Counted from the first letter of the stretch, positions 16,758 to 25,480 are shown. The stretch: DNA of 35,476 nt from Thiocapsa sp. UBA6158 (GCF_002423035.1 NZ_DIUM01000033.1:29313-64788); one strand, 5' to 3'. Numbers and translations: made by a program. The notes: generated by a model from the sequence alone, not told the origin.

Positions 16758-18284
16758 ATGCCGTCTACCGCCGAGGCCGTTCAACAGCGCATGCAGGAGC
16801 TGGAGTCTCATCTGGAGCAAGAGAACCCGGTCCTGCTCAGTGCCGTGCAGAGCTTCCGGGCGATCGACCGCGTAGCCTACGGGACGGGCCTGCTCGACAC
16901 CAATCAGTCGTTCGCGACCCAGATCCCCTGGTGGCCGCTGATCTCGATCCTGGGCACCTTCTCCGCGGGCAAATCGACCTTCATCAACTACTTTCTCGGC
17001 CAGAAGCTGCAACGCACCGGCAATCAGGCCGTGGACGATCGCTTCACCGTCATCGTCTACAGTCCCGAGACGGTCAGTCATTCGCTTCCGGGTGTCTCGC
17101 TCGACTCGGACCCGCGTTTCCCCTTCTATCAGATGTCGCACGACATCGAGCAGGTCGCCGGCGGGGAAGGCAAACGCATCGATGCCTATCTGCAGCTCAA
17201 GACCTGCTGCAGCGAACGTCTGCGCGGCAAGATCCTGATCGACTCGCCCGGCTTCGACGCCGACGCACAGCGCACGGCGATCCTGCGCATCAGCGATCAC
17301 ATGATCGGTCTGTCCGACCTCGTCCTGGTGTTTTTCGACGCGCGTCATCCCGAGCCGGGTGCCATGCGCGACACACTCAAGCACCTGGTGAAGGACACCA
17401 TCCACCGCGCCGATTCGGGCAAGTTCCTCTACATCCTCAATCAGCTCGACACCGCAGCCAACGAGGACAACCCGGAGGACGTGGTCGCGGCCTGGCTGCG
17501 CGCCATCGGCGAGGCGGGCCTGACCGCGGGCCGCTTCTACACCATCTACAATCCGGACGCCGCGAACACCATCCCGGACGAGCACAAGCGCCGGCGCTTC
17601 GAGAAAAAGCGCGACGAAGACCTCGGCGAGATCTTCCTGCGCATGGAGCGCGTGGAGATCGAGCGTGCCTATCGCATCATCGCGGCCTTGCGCGAGACCG
17701 CAAACGCCTTCGGACACGAGGCGGTGCCCCTGTTGCAAAGCGCCGTGCGGCGCTGGCGCGCCCGCACCCTGACCGTCAACGCGGCACTCATCGCGCTTGT
17801 GGGTGCATTGTTTTTGTATTGGAGTATCGGCGCAGGTCATTGGGTCAGGCTTTCCTACGAACCCGCCTGGCTGGAGGTACTGACGAGCCAGGTCCCGTGG
17901 GGCCGCGATGCCTTGATCGGGATGTTGATTGCGCTTGCCGTCGGCACCCATTTCGGCGTCCGCAAACTGGCTGCCATGAGTGTCGAGCCCTGGCTGAGAA
18001 AGCAGGTTGCACGCAAGAACCCGCCGGGAAATCTGATGTCTGCCTTCAGGAAGAACACCCGTTTCTATCGCCCGGTCATCATCGGCCGGCCGATCGGCTG
18101 GAGCGGCAAGGCCCGCGCGCAGATCAACGAGGTTCTTCAGAACTGCGAGAACTTCGTGCAGACGCTCAACGAGCGTTACACCAACCCCAAGGGCCTGAAG
18201 GAGTCGCCGCATAAGGCGCACGCCGTCCGCCTCCCGGACGATCCGGCAGCCGTCCTCGGCAAGAAGGAGCGCTCTGCGGCTTGA
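16758..18284 (+). CDS. Dynamin/EHD-like membrane GTPase
   Basis: 508 residues. A large GTPase domain of the dynamin superfamily: G1 P-loop GTFSAGKST (66-74), G3 DSPG (162-165) and G4 NQLD (228-231). The pattern of the P-loop block (ILGTFSAGKSTFINYFLG) and of NQLD resembles bacterial EHD-like proteins more than the classic DynA type. A helical region with two hydrophobic spans follows (NAALIALVGALFLYWSIG and ALIGMLIALAVGTHFG), which would insert in the inner membrane, then a basic cytoplasmic tail. Family members remodel or stabilise membranes. A purple bacterium with intracytoplasmic membranes would offer an obvious substrate, but that is inference. GAGGAGCTGATCCC precedes the ATG. nadA follows after 25 bp. 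Confidence 0.85.
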   Translation: MPSTAEAVQQRMQELESHLEQENPVLLSAVQSFRAIDRVAYGTGLLDTNQSFATQIPWWPLISILGTFSAGKSTFINYFLGQKLQRTGNQAVDDRFTVIVYSPETVSHSLPGVSLDSDPRFPFYQMSHDIEQVAGGEGKRIDAYLQLKTCCSERLRGKILIDSPGFDADAQRTAILRISDHMIGLSDLVLVFFDARHPEPGAMRDTLKHLVKDTIHRADSGKFLYILNQLDTAANEDNPEDVVAAWLRAIGEAGLTAGRFYTIYNPDAANTIPDEHKRRRFEKKRDEDLGEIFLRMERVEIERAYRIIAALRETANAFGHEAVPLLQSAVRRWRARTLTVNAALIALVGALFLYWSIGAGHWVRLSYEPAWLEVLTSQVPWGRDALIGMLIALAVGTHFGVRKLAAMSVEPWLRKQVARKNPPGNLMSAFRKNTRFYRPVIIGRPIGWSGKARAQINEVLQNCENFVQTLNERYTNPKGLKESPHKAHAVRLPDDPAAVLGKKERSAA

Positions 18285-18309
18285 TCGAACCGCACACATT
18301 GGTGACACG

Positions 18310-19380
18310 ATGAGCATCCGAACATCCGACCCAGCGTCCCGACCCGCCATCGAGGTCCCGCCGCATCCCCAATGGCCGGCTCTGAGCACGCTCGAGAAGA
18401 ACGCGCTCACGGACCGCATCAAGACCCTGCTCAAGGAGCAGGATGCCGTCCTGGTCGCCCATTACTACACGGATGCCGATCTTCAGGCGCTCGCCGAGGA
18501 GACCGGCGGCTGCGTCTCGGACTCGTTGGAAATGGCCCGCTTCGGCGCCGCCAGCAGTGCACGGACGCTGGTGGTCTGCGGCGTTCGCTTTATGGGCGAG
18601 ACGGCGAAGATCCTCAACCCCGAGAAGCGGATCCTGATGCCGGATCTCCGCGCCACCTGCTCGCTCGACGAAGGATGTCCGGCCGACGCCTTCGGCGCCT
18701 TCTGCGATGCCCACCCGGACCACACCGTCGTGGTCTATGCCAATACGAGCGCGCAGGTGAAGGCCCGGTCCGACTGGGTCGTCACATCCAGCATCGCACT
18801 GCCCGTCGTCGCCTATCTCGCCGAGCAGGGGCGCAAGATCCTCTGGGCGCCCGATAAGCATCTCGGCCACTATGTCCAGCGCATGACCGGGGCAGACATG
18901 CTGCTCTGGGACGGCGCCTGCGTGGTTCACGAAGAGTTCAAGTCGTTCGCGCTGGAGCGCTTGCGCAAGCTCCATCCCGAGGCAGCCGTGCTGGTGCACC
19001 CCGAATCCCCGGACGAAGTGGTCGATCAGGCCGACGTGGTCGGCTCGACCACCCAACTGATTAAGGCCGTGGTCGAGATGCCGAACCGGGAGTTCATCGT
19101 CGCGACGGACGCCGGGATCTTCTGGAAGATGCACCAGCTCGCACCGGGTAAGACCCTGATCCCGGCCCCGACAGCCGGCGAAGGCGCAACCTGCGAAAGC
19201 TGCGCACATTGCCCATGGATGGCCATGAATGCATTGCAGAATCTGGAGCAGGTCCTGCTCAAGGGTGATCAGGAGATCCTGATCGATCCGGCACTCGGCA
19301 GACGAGCGCTGGTGCCGATTCGCCGTATGCTCGATTTCGCGCGCGAGCGCGGGATCGGGGCACGACGCGACGCGGACTAA
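18310..19380 (+). CDS. nadA: Quinolinate synthase A
   Basis: 356 residues. It condenses iminoaspartate with dihydroxyacetone phosphate to quinolinate in de novo NAD synthesis, using a 4Fe-4S cluster. The three cluster cysteines lie in conserved contexts: LRATCSLDEGCPAD, LLWDGACVVHEEF and GEGATCESCAHCPWMAMN. The N-terminal block VAHYYTDADLQALAEETGG and the TGADMLLWDG region are typical. The ATG at 18310 has GGTGA just upstream. It lies 25 bp after the GTPase gene, so the two are probably cotranscribed despite unrelated roles. The TAA stop lies in the left arm of the repeat at 19377. Confidence 0.97.
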   Translation: MSIRTSDPASRPAIEVPPHPQWPALSTLEKNALTDRIKTLLKEQDAVLVAHYYTDADLQALAEETGGCVSDSLEMARFGAASSARTLVVCGVRFMGETAKILNPEKRILMPDLRATCSLDEGCPADAFGAFCDAHPDHTVVVYANTSAQVKARSDWVVTSSIALPVVAYLAEQGRKILWAPDKHLGHYVQRMTGADMLLWDGACVVHEEFKSFALERLRKLHPEAAVLVHPESPDEVVDQADVVGSTTQLIKAVVEMPNREFIVATDAGIFWKMHQLAPGKTLIPAPTAGEGATCESCAHCPWMAMNALQNLEQVLLKGDQEILIDPALGRRALVPIRRMLDFARERGIGARRDAD

Positions 19381-19461
19381 ACCGCGTCCGGAGCGAGAGG
19401 CTCGTTTTCGAATAAGCTCGACGTTTGGCGCATCCACGACCCTACGCAGGACGCGGCTTAA
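19377..19461. repeat. Stop-codon-associated inverted-repeat element, copy 5
   Basis: The left arm CTAAACCGCGTCC (19377-19389) contains the TAA stop of nadA. The right arm GGACGCGGCTTAA (19449-19461) matches its inverse at 11 of 13 positions. After the left arm comes GGAGCG, shared with copy 1. The remaining gap to 19680 shows no gene. Confidence 0.65.
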
Positions 19462-19679
19462 AATGATCCGAGCGATCCGCTCGTCCCGGCCCCCGCACCG
19501 GCCGGTCTCCTCCAACCCATGACCGATAACCTTACGCTTGCCCACCTTGGCAAGCACGGTGCGGATGCCGTACCATCGATTGCGAATCATCAAATAATAA
19601 ACGCCCGTCCGGCATTCACAAGAATAAGAGCCGTGACGGCCAACGACGTCCCCCAGTCGTCGCCGTGAAGAGGATGTCT

Positions 19680-20333
19680 ATGTCTGAAGCCCGCAAATCC
19701 ACGCGCAGGACGTCGTTTGTCGTCTTGGCACTGGTGTTTCTGGCGGGGATCGGATTTGCCGGTGCAATGTCCGGCGGTCTGGCCTATTCGAATCGCATGG
19801 AGCTCTGCGTCTCCTGCCACAGCCTGCAGGTCCCCTACGCCGAGTATCAGGAGACGGTTCATTTCAAAAACGCCTCCGGTGTCCAGGCAACCTGCTCGGA
19901 CTGTCATGTGCCGCGGGAATTTTTCCCGAAGCTCCACGCCAAGCTCATGGCCGCCAAGGACGTTTACCACGAATTGATCGGCACGATCGATACACCGGAG
20001 AAGTTCGAGGCACAACGCTGGGCGATGGCGAATCGCGTCTGGGACAGGATGAAGGCCGACGACTCGCGCACCTGCAGGAGCTGTCACGAGTTCTCCGACA
20101 TGGACCTGTCTGCCCAGAGCCGCTCAGCCCGCAGCCGACACGGCGCGGCCGAGGATCGCGGCCAGACCTGCATCGATTGTCACAAAGGGATCGCCCATCA
20201 TCTCCCCGACGAGCCGGAAGAGCCGACGCCCGCCGAGCCCGCGAAAGCGCATGTCGAAGACACCCAAGCGGCATCCGAAGCAGCTCGCCGTGCAGGCGGC
20301 ACGACCAAGCCTGCGAATCCGGACGCCGCCTGA
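19680..20333 (+). CDS. NapC/NirT-type tetrahaem c-type cytochrome
   Basis: 217 residues. A membrane-anchored quinol-cytochrome electron carrier facing the periplasm. One N-terminal anchor (TSFVVLALVFLAGIGFAGAMSG) is followed by four CxxCH haem sites: CVSCH, CSDCH, CRSCH and CIDCH. The contexts ASGVQATCSDCHVPREFF and CIDCHKGIAHHLP are hallmarks of the family. A Pro/Glu/Ala-rich tail follows the last haem. Of three possible starts (GTG 19665, ATG 19674, ATG 19680), the last has AAGAGG 6 bases upstream. It heads a gene run that ends with fccAB, suggesting it connects sulfide-derived electrons with the quinone pool; the direction is not visible from sequence. Confidence 0.92.
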   Translation: MSEARKSTRRTSFVVLALVFLAGIGFAGAMSGGLAYSNRMELCVSCHSLQVPYAEYQETVHFKNASGVQATCSDCHVPREFFPKLHAKLMAAKDVYHELIGTIDTPEKFEAQRWAMANRVWDRMKADDSRTCRSCHEFSDMDLSAQSRSARSRHGAAEDRGQTCIDCHKGIAHHLPDEPEEPTPAEPAKAHVEDTQAASEAARRAGGTTKPANPDAA

Positions 20334-20366
20334 GCGAGCCATGCAGCGAACATTCCGAGGTCGGTC

Positions 20367-21356
20367 ATGAGTGTCATCCAGCTTCCGAAGCAACATCCGC
20401 GGGCGATCGCCTTACTCCTGGCGCTCCTCGGCGCGTTGCTGCTTGCCGACGTGCAGGCGGCCGATCCCGCGAGCCCCGATCCAGGCAAGGAGCTGCGCCT
20501 CGCCGCCATGATCGGCGACACCGAGACCCTCGCCGCCTTGCTCGATCAAGGGGTCCCGGTCGACTCGGCCAACGAGTTCGGCAAAACGGCCCTGATGATC
20601 GCCGTGGAATCCGACGACCTCGAGACGGTTGCCCTGCTCCTGACGCGAGGAGCCAACGTGAATGCCCGCACCGTTGCGAGCTGCACGCCGCTCACCTTTG
20701 CCGCGGAACACGGCAACATCGCCATCACCGCCGTCTTGATCGAGCGCGGCGCCAACGTACACGACCGAACCCGCAGCGGCTGGGATCCCTTGATGATCGC
20801 CTCGCGCTACGGGATCTCGGACATGGCCGAGCAGCTGCTCTTTCGCGGCGCCGACCCCAAGGCATCCGACGTGGACGGGCGAACGGCCCTCATGTTGGCC
20901 GCTGCGCATGGGCAGGTCGAGGTCATCGACCTCTTGATCGAAGCCGGTGCGGAGCTCGAATCCAGAGACAGGGAGGGCGAAACAGCGCTTCTGATCGCTG
21001 CGGACGCGGGACACTGGCACGTGGTGAAGGCCCTGCTCGACGCGGGTGCCGATGTCAATGCCCGCGACGGACTCGGAGCAACGCCGCTGATCCTCGCCAT
21101 CAGCCAAGGCCATCCGGATGCCGCCCGGCTCTTGCTCGAACGCGGTGCCAATCCGAACCTTCAGGACGAGGACGGCACCTCTGCATTGATGGAAGCGGTC
21201 GTCACGGACCACGCAGAGCTGATTCGACTTCTGTTGACCTATCGCGCCGACCCCGCTCTGACCAACCGCGACGGGCTCGCCGCCGTGGACCTGGCGGAAC
21301 AACGAGGCAATCAAGAAGCCGCCGCGCTCTTGGCGCAGCGGCCGAGCAGCCCCTGA
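20367..21356 (+). CDS. Periplasmic ankyrin-repeat protein
   Basis: 329 residues. A signal peptide is likely (AIALLLALLGALLLADVQA-ADP). The mature protein is about eight ankyrin repeats, for example GKTALMIAVESDDLETVALLLTRGANVNA (shown only as an outline: TALMxAxxxxxxExVxLLLxxGAxxN) repeated with about 33-residue spacing through residue 320. Ankyrin repeats bind proteins. The gene lies 33 bp after the tetrahaem cytochrome gene and 133 bp before fccA on the same strand, so it may be an assembly or docking factor for the cytochromes. Periplasmic ankyrin proteins next to redox enzymes are known (AnkB with catalase), but the role here is inference. Confidence 0.88.
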   Translation: MSVIQLPKQHPRAIALLLALLGALLLADVQAADPASPDPGKELRLAAMIGDTETLAALLDQGVPVDSANEFGKTALMIAVESDDLETVALLLTRGANVNARTVASCTPLTFAAEHGNIAITAVLIERGANVHDRTRSGWDPLMIASRYGISDMAEQLLFRGADPKASDVDGRTALMLAAAHGQVEVIDLLIEAGAELESRDREGETALLIAADAGHWHVVKALLDAGADVNARDGLGATPLILAISQGHPDAARLLLERGANPNLQDEDGTSALMEAVVTDHAELIRLLLTYRADPALTNRDGLAAVDLAEQRGNQEAAALLAQRPSSP

Positions 21357-21432
21357 GGCCGTCACTCGACCGACGCGGCCCGGGGCGACACCGAATGCAC
21401 TAAGGGACGCAACAAGGACGCCCCTTCTGCAT

Positions 21433-21451
21433 CGCGGCATCGAGTGCCGCG
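21433..21451 (+). promoter_or_regulatory. Hairpin in the fccA leader
   Basis: CGCGGCA-TCGAG-TGCCGCG is a perfect 7-bp stem with a 5-base loop, ending 29 bases before the fccA ribosome-binding site. There is no T-run. It could protect or delimit the fccAB part of the transcript, which would allow fccAB to be made in larger amounts than the upstream genes. Confidence 0.4.
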
Positions 21452-21480
21452 CGTTACCGACACCACCCAACGACCATTTT

Positions 21481-21487
21481 GGAGGAA
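21481..21487 (+). promoter_or_regulatory. Strong ribosome-binding site of fccA
   Basis: GGAGGAA lies 2 bases before the ATG-proximal C at 21489; it is the best-matching Shine-Dalgarno sequence in the window together with that of fccB (GGAGGA, 22115-22120). This fits high expression of the sulfide dehydrogenase. Confidence 0.6.
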
Positions 21488-21489
21488 GC

Positions 21490-22107
21490 ATGGCCACGAT
21501 ATCACCAAGATTGGCCCTACTTGCCGGCGCACTCGCGTTCGGCATGTCCTCGGGAGCCAATGCCGACGCCACCGCATCGATGCTCGCCAACACCTGCGCC
21601 GGTTGTCACGGCACCCTCGGCCAAAGTGCCGGGCCGGCATCGCCCATCATCGCCGGCATCAACCGGGTTGTTTTTGTCGACATGATGCAGGGCTACAAGA
21701 GCGGCGACATCTATTCGACGATCATGGGCCGGATCGCCAAGGGGTATACGGACGAGGAATTCGAGAAGATGGCCGAATTCTTCAACACCCAGGAGTTCAA
21801 GCCCGCCCAGCAGGACTACGACAAAGCGCTCGTGGATCAGGGCACGAAGTTGCACGACAAATACTGCGAGAACTGCCACGCCGAGGGCGGCATCCCGTTG
21901 CGCGATCCGGATACCGGTGAAGATGCCGAGGACTTCTACCTCCTCGCAGGCCAATGGACACCCTATCTCGCCTATGCAATGGAGGACTTCCGGGAGGATC
22001 GCCGCGAGATCCCCAAGAAGATGAAAAGCAAGCTGGATGAGCTTCTCGAGAAGGACGGAGACACAGGTCTCGCCGCCGTGTTTGCTTTCTACGCGAGCCA
22101 GCAGTAA
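21490..22107 (+). CDS. fccA: Flavocytochrome c sulfide dehydrogenase, dihaem cytochrome subunit
   Basis: 205 residues. Electron-accepting subunit of the periplasmic FccAB enzyme, which oxidises sulfide. A Sec signal peptide (LALLAGALAFGMSSGANA-DA) directs export. Two haem c sites are present, CAGCH (36-40) and CENCH (126-130), each in a class I cytochrome domain, as in the dihaem FccA of Allochromatium rather than the monohaem type of green sulfur bacteria. The methionine ligands probably come from the two conserved Met-containing segments (such as GYKSGDIYSTIMGRIAKGY). fccB starts 22 bp downstream. The ribosome-binding site is very strong. Confidence 0.96.
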   Translation: MATISPRLALLAGALAFGMSSGANADATASMLANTCAGCHGTLGQSAGPASPIIAGINRVVFVDMMQGYKSGDIYSTIMGRIAKGYTDEEFEKMAEFFNTQEFKPAQQDYDKALVDQGTKLHDKYCENCHAEGGIPLRDPDTGEDAEDFYLLAGQWTPYLAYAMEDFREDRREIPKKMKSKLDELLEKDGDTGLAAVFAFYASQQ

Positions 22108-22129
22108 CGCCACCGGAGGAGAAAACGGA

Positions 22130-23422
22130 ATGAAGATCAACAGACGTGATTTCGTAAAGGTAGCCGGTGCCGCAACGGCGGTCGGCCTGGTCGGTGCTCC
22201 CCACCTCGCGCTCGGCGCGACTCAGAAGGTCGTGATCGTCGGCGGAGGCACCGGCGGTGCAACGGCTGCCAAGTACATCAAGATGGCCGATTCGAGCATC
22301 GACGTGACGGTCATCGAGCCCAACAAGGAATACATCACCTGCTATCTGAGCAACGAGGTGCTCGGCGGCGACCGCGCCTTCGATACGCTCAAGGTCGGCT
22401 ACGACGGTCTCAAGGCGCTCGGGATCAATGTCGTGCATGACACGGCGGCGGACATCGATGCCGAGAAGAAGGTCGTCAAGACCGCCGGCGGGACCGAATT
22501 CGGTTTCGACCGCTGTATCGTCGCGCCGGGGATCCAACTCCTGTACGACAAGGTCGAAGGCTACAGCGAAGAAGCCGCGCAGAAGCTGCCGCACGCCTGG
22601 AAGGCCGGCGAGCAGACCATGATCCTGCGCAAGCAGCTCGAGGACATGGCCGACGGCGGCGTGGTCCTCATCTCAGCGCCGGCCAACCCCTTCCGCTGTC
22701 CGCCCGGGCCTTACGAGCGCGCCAGCCAGATCGCTCATTACTTCAAGGCCAACAAGCCCAAGTCGAAGGTCATCATCCTCGACTCCAAGCAGGCGTTTTC
22801 AAAACAGGGACTCTTCACCCAAGCGTGGGAGCGACTCTATGGCTACGGGACCGACGATGCACTGATCGAGTGGCGCCCCGGTCCCGATGCAGCCGTCAGC
22901 CTGGTGAAGGCCGACGAAATGACGGTCGAGACCGGCTTCGGAGACGAGATCAAGGCCGACATCATCAACATCATCCCGCCGCAGCGAGCCGGCGAGATCG
23001 CCCAGACCGCAGGCCTCGCGGACGACGGCGGTTGGTGTCCGGTTGACTTCCGGTCCTTCGAGTCCAAGCTCCGACCCGGCATCCATGTCATCGGCGACGC
23101 CTGTATCGCCGGCGCCATGCCCAAGTCCGCCTATGCGGCCAACAGCCAGGCCAAGGTCGCCGCAGCCGCGGTCGTCGCCATGCTCAAGGGCGAGGAGCCG
23201 GGGACACCGTCGTATGTCAACACCTGCTACTCGATCGTCGGCACGGACTACGGCATCTCGGTCGCCGGCGTCTATCGGATGGCCGAGGACGGCAGCGCAA
23301 TCGCCGACGTCGAGGGCGCGGGTGGTGTCACGCCGATGGATGCACCCGAGTGGGCATTGGCTCGCGAGGTGCAGTACGCCTATAGCTGGTACAGGAACAT
23401 CGTGAAGGACTCCTTTGGCTGA
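22130..23422 (+). CDS. fccB: Flavocytochrome c sulfide dehydrogenase, flavoprotein subunit
   Basis: 430 residues. The FAD-containing sulfide-oxidising subunit. A twin-arginine signal is present (NRRDFVKVAGAATAVGL, with the mature end near ATQKVVIVGGGTGG), so it is exported folded. The Rossmann motif VVIVGGGTGGATAA binds FAD. Cys71 (EYITCYLSNE; mature 42) matches the cysteine that covalently holds FAD. Cys190 (PFRCPPGPYE; mature 161) and Cys366 (YVNTCYSI; mature 337) match the redox-active disulfide. The C-terminus QYAYSWYRNIVKDSFG is typical. The ATG at 22130 follows GGAGGAGAAAACGGA; an upstream in-frame extension overlaps fccA and lacks the Tat motif. An intrinsic terminator closes the operon. 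Confidence 0.98.
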   Translation: MKINRRDFVKVAGAATAVGLVGAPHLALGATQKVVIVGGGTGGATAAKYIKMADSSIDVTVIEPNKEYITCYLSNEVLGGDRAFDTLKVGYDGLKALGINVVHDTAADIDAEKKVVKTAGGTEFGFDRCIVAPGIQLLYDKVEGYSEEAAQKLPHAWKAGEQTMILRKQLEDMADGGVVLISAPANPFRCPPGPYERASQIAHYFKANKPKSKVIILDSKQAFSKQGLFTQAWERLYGYGTDDALIEWRPGPDAAVSLVKADEMTVETGFGDEIKADIINIIPPQRAGEIAQTAGLADDGGWCPVDFRSFESKLRPGIHVIGDACIAGAMPKSAYAANSQAKVAAAAVVAMLKGEEPGTPSYVNTCYSIVGTDYGISVAGVYRMAEDGSAIADVEGAGGVTPMDAPEWALAREVQYAYSWYRNIVKDSFG

Positions 23423-23485
23423 GGATGCACGCGAGGAGCGACGGATCGACTCTTGGATTGAGTCGATCACGCCGTGATGATGTTG

Positions 23486-23511
23486 AAAGGGGCCGAAACG
23501 CCCCTTTTTTT
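23486..23511 (+). terminator. Rho-independent terminator of the fcc operon
   Basis: AAAGGGGC-CGAAAC-GCCCCTTT followed by further T residues: an 8-bp stem with a T7 run, 64 bases after the fccB stop. This is the clearest intrinsic terminator in the window. Confidence 0.9.
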
Positions 23512-23524
23512 CGCTTGTCCTTTT

Positions 23525-23612
23525 CTGAACCGCGTCCACGCCAACGCCGCTTGCTTCACGCGACGCCGAGCCGATGCGACAACAGCGTCTGTTTGTACGG
23601 GACGCGGTTCAG
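23525..23612. repeat. Stop-codon-associated inverted-repeat element, copy 6 (best copy)
   Basis: CTGAACCGCGTCC (23525-23537) and GGACGCGGTTCAG (23600-23612) are perfect 13-bp inverted repeats with 62 bases between. The TCA at 23609-23611 in the right arm is the stop codon (TGA) of the minus-strand DUF2333 gene. The left interior (ACGCCAACGCCGC) resembles copy 2 (GCGCCAAAGCCCGC). Confidence 0.75.
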
Positions 23613-24727
23613 CCCTGCTGCATCAAGATCCGCAGATCCAGCACCGCCGCATTGGCACGCGAGATATAAGACGCCATCACCAGCGAGTGATTGGCCAAGA
23701 AGCCGTAGCCATGCCCGTTGAGCACGATCGGGCTGACCATCGGTTTGCTCGCACCCTCCAGGTCGCGAATGATCTGCTGAATCGAAACGTCCGCGTTCTT
23801 GGACGCCAGAATCTCCGCGAAATCGATTGAGATGGCCCGCATCATATGCAATAGGGCCCAGGTATAGCCGCGCGCCTCGTAATAGGTATCGTCGACCAGA
23901 TACCAGGGCGTCGCCGATCCGCCGGATTTGATCTGCACCTCGTCCAACTCCACATCGTTTTCACCGACGTTCTGCACCAAGGCAGCGGTCAACTCGTGAT
24001 CGCCCACGCTTGCACTCAAGCGCACGGCAAGGCTGCCGAGTCGTTTCTCGACGATCGAAAGATAGGCCGCGAGATTGTCCGCGCGAGTGTGGAAGCTCGC
24101 ACTCCGGTCCTCACCGGTGGCCAGATCACGCATGAACAGACGTAGCGCATCGGTGGCTTGGCGATACTCGTCTTCGGCCGACGGGAGGAGCCAGGACGAG
24201 GCATCGATCGCGAGCTTCACGTCGGCCCGCTTGGCATGGTCGTTTTCGATCGACTGAGTCTGGGAGCGGCTGAAATCGTTGCGAAGCGCACGCACCGAAT
24301 CGCGAAGCTCCTTGAGCGCGCCATACTCCCAATTCGGCATATTGTCCAGGTACAGTCCCGGCGGGGTCAGATCGTTGTAGAGGAAGCCGCCGTTCTTCTC
24401 CAAAAGGGTCTCCGCGACGCCGATCGCCGCGGCCACGACCGCCGTCCCCGGCACAGGCTTCCCGCCGGAGCCCGCCAGCACTTCCGCCTGGAGGGCTGCA
24501 ACGTCGAAGACAGGTGGCTGGCGCGACCAGACGATGCCGAGTGCAAGCACCACGACGGCGTAGAGTGCAAGCCCGATCCCCACGATGCGCAGCGCGGAGG
24601 GGCGCGAACCCGTCCGCACGCTCGAACCCATATCCGACGGGTTCGGCCGATCGGGCCTTTTCGAGCTTTGCCCGTGATCACTTCGCGTGTCCGGACCCAG
24701 CGGCACCGTTGCCGGTTTTTCGTTCAT
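23609..24727 (-). CDS. DUF2333 family membrane protein
   Basis: 372 residues. A disordered N-terminus rich in Pro, Ser and Asp (1-43) precedes one membrane span (ALRIVGIGLALYAVVVLALGIVW). A large, mostly helical periplasmic domain follows. It contains GGFLYNDLTPPGLYLDNMPNWEYG, which I recall as the core block of DUF2333, and ends in HSLVMASYISRANAAVLDLRILMQQG. The function is unknown. AAGGAG lies 6 bases before the ATG. It is 27 bp downstream of the DUF502 gene on the same strand, so the two form an operon. Confidence 0.85.
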   Translation of the reverse strand: MNEKPATVPLGPDTRSDHGQSSKRPDRPNPSDMGSSVRTGSRPSALRIVGIGLALYAVVVLALGIVWSRQPPVFDVAALQAEVLAGSGGKPVPGTAVVAAAIGVAETLLEKNGGFLYNDLTPPGLYLDNMPNWEYGALKELRDSVRALRNDFSRSQTQSIENDHAKRADVKLAIDASSWLLPSAEDEYRQATDALRLFMRDLATGEDRSASFHTRADNLAAYLSIVEKRLGSLAVRLSASVGDHELTAALVQNVGENDVELDEVQIKSGGSATPWYLVDDTYYEARGYTWALLHMMRAISIDFAEILASKNADVSIQQIIRDLEGASKPMVSPIVLNGHGYGFLANHSLVMASYISRANAAVLDLRILMQQG

Positions 24728-24754
24728 GAAAGACTCCTTGAGGTTGTGGTGAAT

Positions 24755-25480
24755 TCAGTAGACCGGCGGAGACAAGAGGCCCTCGGCCGCAAAGGAAACC
24801 GATGTCGTCGCCCCCGAAGCAACGCCCCGGCTCGCGCCCGGGCGCGTGAAGCGGATGGTATCGGGTCCTGTCGTGCCGCCCGAAACGACAAAGGTCATGG
24901 CCTCGTCGACCGACCAGTCCTGAGGGATGATTCGATCCAAAGGCACGATCTCGAGATAGCCGCTGGTCGGGTTCGGTGCGGTCGGGACATAGACCGCCGC
25001 CAGCTCGATGCCGCTCTCCCGGTCGATCATGGTGTGCGTGTGAAAACCGACCGCCTTCATCTCGGTGTGGGGAAACTCGACCAACACGACCTTGCGGGAT
25101 TTCTCCACCCCGTCGCTCCGAAATGCCTCGACGAGCCTCTTCGTCGCTCCGTAGACGGTGGTCACGAACGGGATACGCTTGAGCCAGTCCTCGACACTCG
25201 ACAGGATCCTGCGCCCGACGAGATGCGTCACCGCCCATCCCAGCAGATACAACATCAGCAGGGTCAGTGTGATTGCGAGCGCCGAGGACAACCAGGGCAC
25301 TTCCACGATCCAGCGCGCCATGTCCGGCGACAGTGGTCGCACGGCATTGGCAAGGATGATCACCTTCGGTCGCCCGATCCCCGAGAGCAGGTCCAGAAAA
25401 AACAAGAAGACAAAGGAGGTCACCATGAGGGGGATCACGGTCACCACCCCGGTGAGTAGGTTTCTCCGAAGATGGGTCAT
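24755..25480 (-). CDS. DUF502 family membrane protein
   Basis: 241 residues. Two N-terminal membrane spans (LLTGVVTVIPLMVTSFVFLFFL and ALAITLTLLMLYLLGWAVTHLVG) are followed by the soluble domain characteristic of DUF502: RIPFVTTVYGATKRLVEAF, VVLVEFPHTEMKAVGFHT, VYVPTAPNPTSGYLEIVP and MTFVVSGG. The function is not known; the family occurs in bacteria, archaea and plants. AGGAAACAG precedes the ATG. It is divergent from the antiporter operon. Confidence 0.9.
   Translation of the reverse strand: MTHLRRNLLTGVVTVIPLMVTSFVFLFFLDLLSGIGRPKVIILANAVRPLSPDMARWIVEVPWLSSALAITLTLLMLYLLGWAVTHLVGRRILSSVEDWLKRIPFVTTVYGATKRLVEAFRSDGVEKSRKVVLVEFPHTEMKAVGFHTHTMIDRESGIELAAVYVPTAPNPTSGYLEIVPLDRIIPQDWSVDEAMTFVVSGGTTGPDTIRFTRPGASRGVASGATTSVSFAAEGLLSPPVY

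Noticed and set aside
16246..16875. Plus-strand frame across the divergent intergenic region into the GTPase gene
   Set aside because: It overlaps the GTPase start in another frame and lacks a ribosome-binding site; the composition is Arg/Pro/Ser-rich noise.
16584..18434. Minus-strand open frame opposite the dynamin-like GTPase
   Set aside because: The plus-strand protein has intact GTPase motifs; the minus frame is a compositional shadow.
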